Positions 7,388 to 9,031 of a stretch of DNA of 9,031 bases are shown here, in pieces. How positions within the stretch are numbered: position 1 is the first letter of the stretch; each line of letters starts with the position of its first letter. Location of the stretch: positions 1 to 9,031 of the forward strand of contig CALGGD010000077.1 in assembly GCA_937916185.1 (NCBI GenBank), given 5' to 3'. The stretch comes from an uncultured Oxalobacter sp. GTDB lineage: Bacteria; Pseudomonadota; Gammaproteobacteria; Burkholderiales; Burkholderiaceae_D. A model generated the notes under the pieces. It saw only the letters and a program-made list of their open reading frames with translations. It did no database searches and was not told where the DNA came from. The position numbers were made by a program, and so were the translations under genes.

Positions 7388-7816
7388 TTACCGGGCGACT
7401 CTCGCGCGGATATCCCTTTCATGGAGGCGTTCTTCTTGGGACGTGCTGAAGTCAACCCTTGAGATGCGTTTCCACCGGTTGCATTCCCAACCGTAATCAG
7501 GGTGCAGCCGGCAGTCCCTGCCCAGGGAGCCAGATGGACCGCCTTCGGTGACGGCAATCCAATGGGCGCGGTTGCTGTGTCGGCTGAACTGGCAGACGCC
7601 GACCTGCCTGTGCCCTGTGGTGAACAGCCTGCCATGGTCATAACATTTCAGTCTTTCCCTTGATGCGCCGTCATCGTATTTCACTTTTGACATGTTGTAT
7701 TTGAACATATAGCCACCGTCATGACCGCCTCGATGGGGATGATGGTACGGCTGCGCCTGCGCAGACATGGCGGCACATGCCAGGAAAGCCGCCAAAGGGA
7801 TGAGCTTCTTGATCAT
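7388..7816 (-). CDS. Small secreted Cys/His-containing protein, unknown function
   Basis: I do not recognise this 142-residue protein. It starts with a clear Sec signal peptide: MIKK, a hydrophobic core (LIPLAAFLACAAM), and an AQA site that would be cut between residues 21 and 22. The mature protein opens with a histidine- and glycine-rich stretch (PYHHPHRGGHDGGY) that might bind metal. Its core has four cysteines (58, 75, 102, 112), an even number suited to two disulfides in the periplasm, and several tryptophans (GYGW-type and NRWKRI segments). The tail is charged and arginine-rich (EERLHERDIRARVAR). I chose the start at 7816 because AAAGGA lies 7 bases upstream and the signal peptide begins there; an ATG at 7876 would bury it. 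It is convergent with the DUF815 gene and divergent from the helicase gene, so it is probably transcribed alone. A small periplasmic inhibitor or metal-responsive protein is conceivable but unsupported. Confidence 0.8.
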   Translation of the reverse strand: MIKKLIPLAAFLACAAMSAQAQPYHHPHRGGHDGGYMFKYNMSKVKYDDGASRERLKCYDHGRLFTTGHRQVGVCQFSRHSNRAHWIAVTEGGPSGSLGRDCRLHPDYGWECNRWKRISRVDFSTSQEERLHERDIRARVAR

Positions 7817-7842
7817 GATGGAATCCTTTACAGGTGTGGGTA

Positions 7843-7927
7843 CAGTCAGGATTCTAGCAAATTTTGATGCAGACAATCGTCTTCTGCTGTTTCCGGCATC
7901 TCCGTTTTCCGGGGGCGCAGTCAGGAT
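7843..7927. repeat. Direct repeat CAGTCAGGAT, two copies in the divergent region
   Basis: The ten-base word CAGTCAGGAT occurs at 7843-7852 and again at 7918-7927. The first copy overlaps the start region of the minus-strand promoter, and the second sits near the -35 position of the plus-strand candidate promoter. This placement would suit a shared regulator binding site, but ten bases twice is thin evidence. Confidence 0.4.
7851..7859 (-). promoter_or_regulatory. Extended -10 promoter of the small secreted-protein gene
   Basis: On the minus strand TGCTAGAAT fits TGn-TATAAT with one mismatch. A start near 7845 would leave a leader of about 29 nt carrying the AAAGGA ribosome binding site (7829-7824). 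No strong -35 is visible, as is usual for extended -10 promoters. Confidence 0.5.
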
Positions 7928-7938
7928 ATGTTATCGGT

Positions 7939-7944
7939 TATACT
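7939..7944 (+). promoter_or_regulatory. Candidate -10 element for the helicase gene
   Basis: TATACT matches five of six -10 bases, but the expected -35 position (about 7916-7921) is poor. A start near 7951 would give a leader of about 62 nt holding the short hairpin at 7963-7976. The support is weak. Confidence 0.3.
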
Positions 7945-7962
7945 TTCAGAATCCATGCCCTT

Positions 7963-7976
7963 CTCCCGTCCGGGAG
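7963..7976 (+). promoter_or_regulatory. Short GC hairpin in the helicase gene leader
   Basis: CTCCCG and CGGGAG form a perfect 6-bp inverted repeat around two bases (in RNA, five pairs with a four-base loop). It is followed by CGCATTCTTTTG, which is not a clean T tract. It lies 36 bases before the helicase ATG. It may be a weak terminator, an operator, or nothing. Confidence 0.35.
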
Positions 7977-8012
7977 CGCATTCTTTTGACAGTCATTTAG
8001 GGGAACAAGACG

Positions 8013-9031
8013 ATGGCGGTGAATCTGAAAGACAAATTGGAGAAATGGAAAACCAAGCTCCTTGACCTGAGCAAACGGAATCCCTTGCTGAATTTCCGGT
8101 TCCGTAAAGGGACCAACCTGAAAATCATCGAACCGTCTTTCCTGGAACTCTGGGAGAGTTTCGTCCAGAAAGAACAGAAAATCACCTTCCCGCTGGTGAC
8201 AGAAGAAGCCGCCGGGGTCACAGGCGGAGAGAAGGGGGCCGCCAAGACCAGGGCGAAATCAACCGCCGTCACCGATGACACACCGGGTGAACGCCAGCGC
8301 GCCTTGCGGAACCTCAAGAAAAAAGCCCAGCTGTTCCAGGAAGAACAGGGCATCAACGTCCTCTATATGAGCTTCGGGTTCCTGCGCTGGAACGAAAAGA
8401 ACGGTGCCAAAGCGTTCTTTGACGCCCCATTGATCTTGGTGCCCGTCACCATCGCCTGGGAAAACATCCATGCGCCGTTTGTCCTGGGGCTGCACGAAGA
8501 TGAAATCGTCTTCAACCCGACATTGAAATTCATGCTTGAAGACACCTACGGGTTGAAACTGCCGGAATTCGAGCATGAAGCCGACCTGAAAACCTATATC
8601 CAGAAACTCAAGGAAGTCCTGGACAACAAAGAATGGAGCATCCAGGAAGAAGTCGGTGTCGGGCTGTTCCACTTCCTGAAACTCAGCATGTATGACGACC
8701 TCAAGAAAAACGAGGAAGCCATCCTGAACAGCAAGCTCATCCGGGCGATTGCCGGGGACAGCTCCGCCGTGGATTTCACCATCCCCGACTTCAGCAACCT
8801 CGACAGCTCCGATGAACTCTCCCCGATGAAGACCTTCCAGGTCGTCGATGCCGACTCCAGCCAGCAGGAAGCCGTCCTCTGTGCAAAGAAAGGCATCAGC
8901 TTCATCCTTCAGGGGCCACCGGGAACCGGGAAGAGCCAGACCATCACCAACATCATTGCCGAATGCCTCGCCAACGGAAAGAAAGTCCTGTTCGTCGCTG
9001 AGAAAATGGCGGCGCTGGAAGTCGTTTACCG
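8013..9031 (+). CDS. DUF4011 / superfamily I helicase-like protein, N-terminal part
   Basis: This gene has no stop before the window edge: 339 complete codons and two more bases are present. The start at 8013 has AGGGGAA (7999-8005) 7 bases upstream. Residues 1-60 (MAVNLKDKLEKWKTKLLDLSKRNPLLNF) and about 100-175 (LYMSFGFLRWNE, then DAPLILVPV) match the DUF4011 N-terminal module of large DNA2/NAM7-type helicases. Between them, residues 64-96 form a low-complexity, probably flexible insert rich in Ala, Thr, Gly and Lys. The helicase core starts with a Q-motif-like VDADSSQQEAV (278-288), Walker A GPPGTGKS (301-308) and motif Ia-like VLFVAEKMAAL (325-335). Family members are usually well over 1000 residues, so most of it is missing here. 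Some carry a C-terminal Vsr-like nuclease or DUF3320 domain and act in phage defence. It is divergent from the secreted-protein gene. Family is fairly sure; any defence role is inference. Confidence 0.85.
   Translation, partial: MAVNLKDKLEKWKTKLLDLSKRNPLLNFRFRKGTNLKIIEPSFLELWESFVQKEQKITFPLVTEEAAGVTGGEKGAAKTRAKSTAVTDDTPGERQRALRNLKKKAQLFQEEQGINVLYMSFGFLRWNEKNGAKAFFDAPLILVPVTIAWENIHAPFVLGLHEDEIVFNPTLKFMLEDTYGLKLPEFEHEADLKTYIQKLKEVLDNKEWSIQEEVGVGLFHFLKLSMYDDLKKNEEAILNSKLIRAIAGDSSAVDFTIPDFSNLDSSDELSPMKTFQVVDADSSQQEAVLCAKKGISFILQGPPGTGKSQTITNIIAECLANGKKVLFVAEKMAALEVVY

Noticed and set aside
7986..7991. A perfect -35 word TTGACA upstream of the helicase gene.
   Set aside because: The matching -10 position would fall at about 8009-8014, on the start codon, and holds GACGAT, so it cannot serve this gene as a normal promoter.
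1..9031. CRISPR arrays, tRNA or rRNA genes, insertion sequences.
   Set aside because: I saw no regularly spaced repeats, no tRNA-like cloverleaf or rRNA signature, and no transposase frames or terminal inverted repeats.

Overview
The window is a contig end from a betaproteobacterium, most likely of the Burkholderiales (Oxalobacteraceae or Sutterellaceae-like; I cannot settle the genus by eye). The evidence is the order ftsZ - lpxC - dciA (opposite strand) - secA - argJ - DUF815 ATPase, the protein sequences, and a moderately GC-rich base composition. Most of it is ordinary core genome: cell division, lipid A synthesis, helicase loading, protein export and arginine synthesis.

The left edge is not natural sequence. 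Bases 1-31 are an Illumina TruSeq read-2 adapter. Bases 32 to about 440 are an AT-richer fragment with an open minus-strand frame that reads as the C-terminal part of a phage virion or tail-fibre-type protein. At about 440-449 this joins the last 41 codons of ftsZ. The best explanation is a chimeric library molecule or misassembly, not a phage insertion into ftsZ.

Region by region: ftsZ tail (449-574); an intergenic region with a candidate promoter and a leader hairpin; lpxC (746-1681); dciA convergent with it (1689-2141), carrying inside its coding sequence an intrinsic terminator that faces lpxC; a divergent intergenic region with an extended -10 promoter and two perfect hairpins in the secA leader; secA (2405-5194), argJ (5239-6477) and the DUF815 ATPase (6481-7356) on the plus strand with short gaps and no clear terminator between them; a small secreted cysteine- and histidine-containing protein of unknown function on the minus strand (7388-7816); and, divergent from it, the first 339 codons of a DUF4011/superfamily I helicase-like gene (8013 to the window end).

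The first six genes are housekeeping. The accessory part begins after 7356. The cut-off DUF4011 helicase is the best lead for an unusual system, because this architecture includes single-protein antiphage systems, but its C-terminal half, which decides the matter, lies outside the window. The most notable local structures are the terminator embedded in dciA and the paired hairpins upstream of secA.
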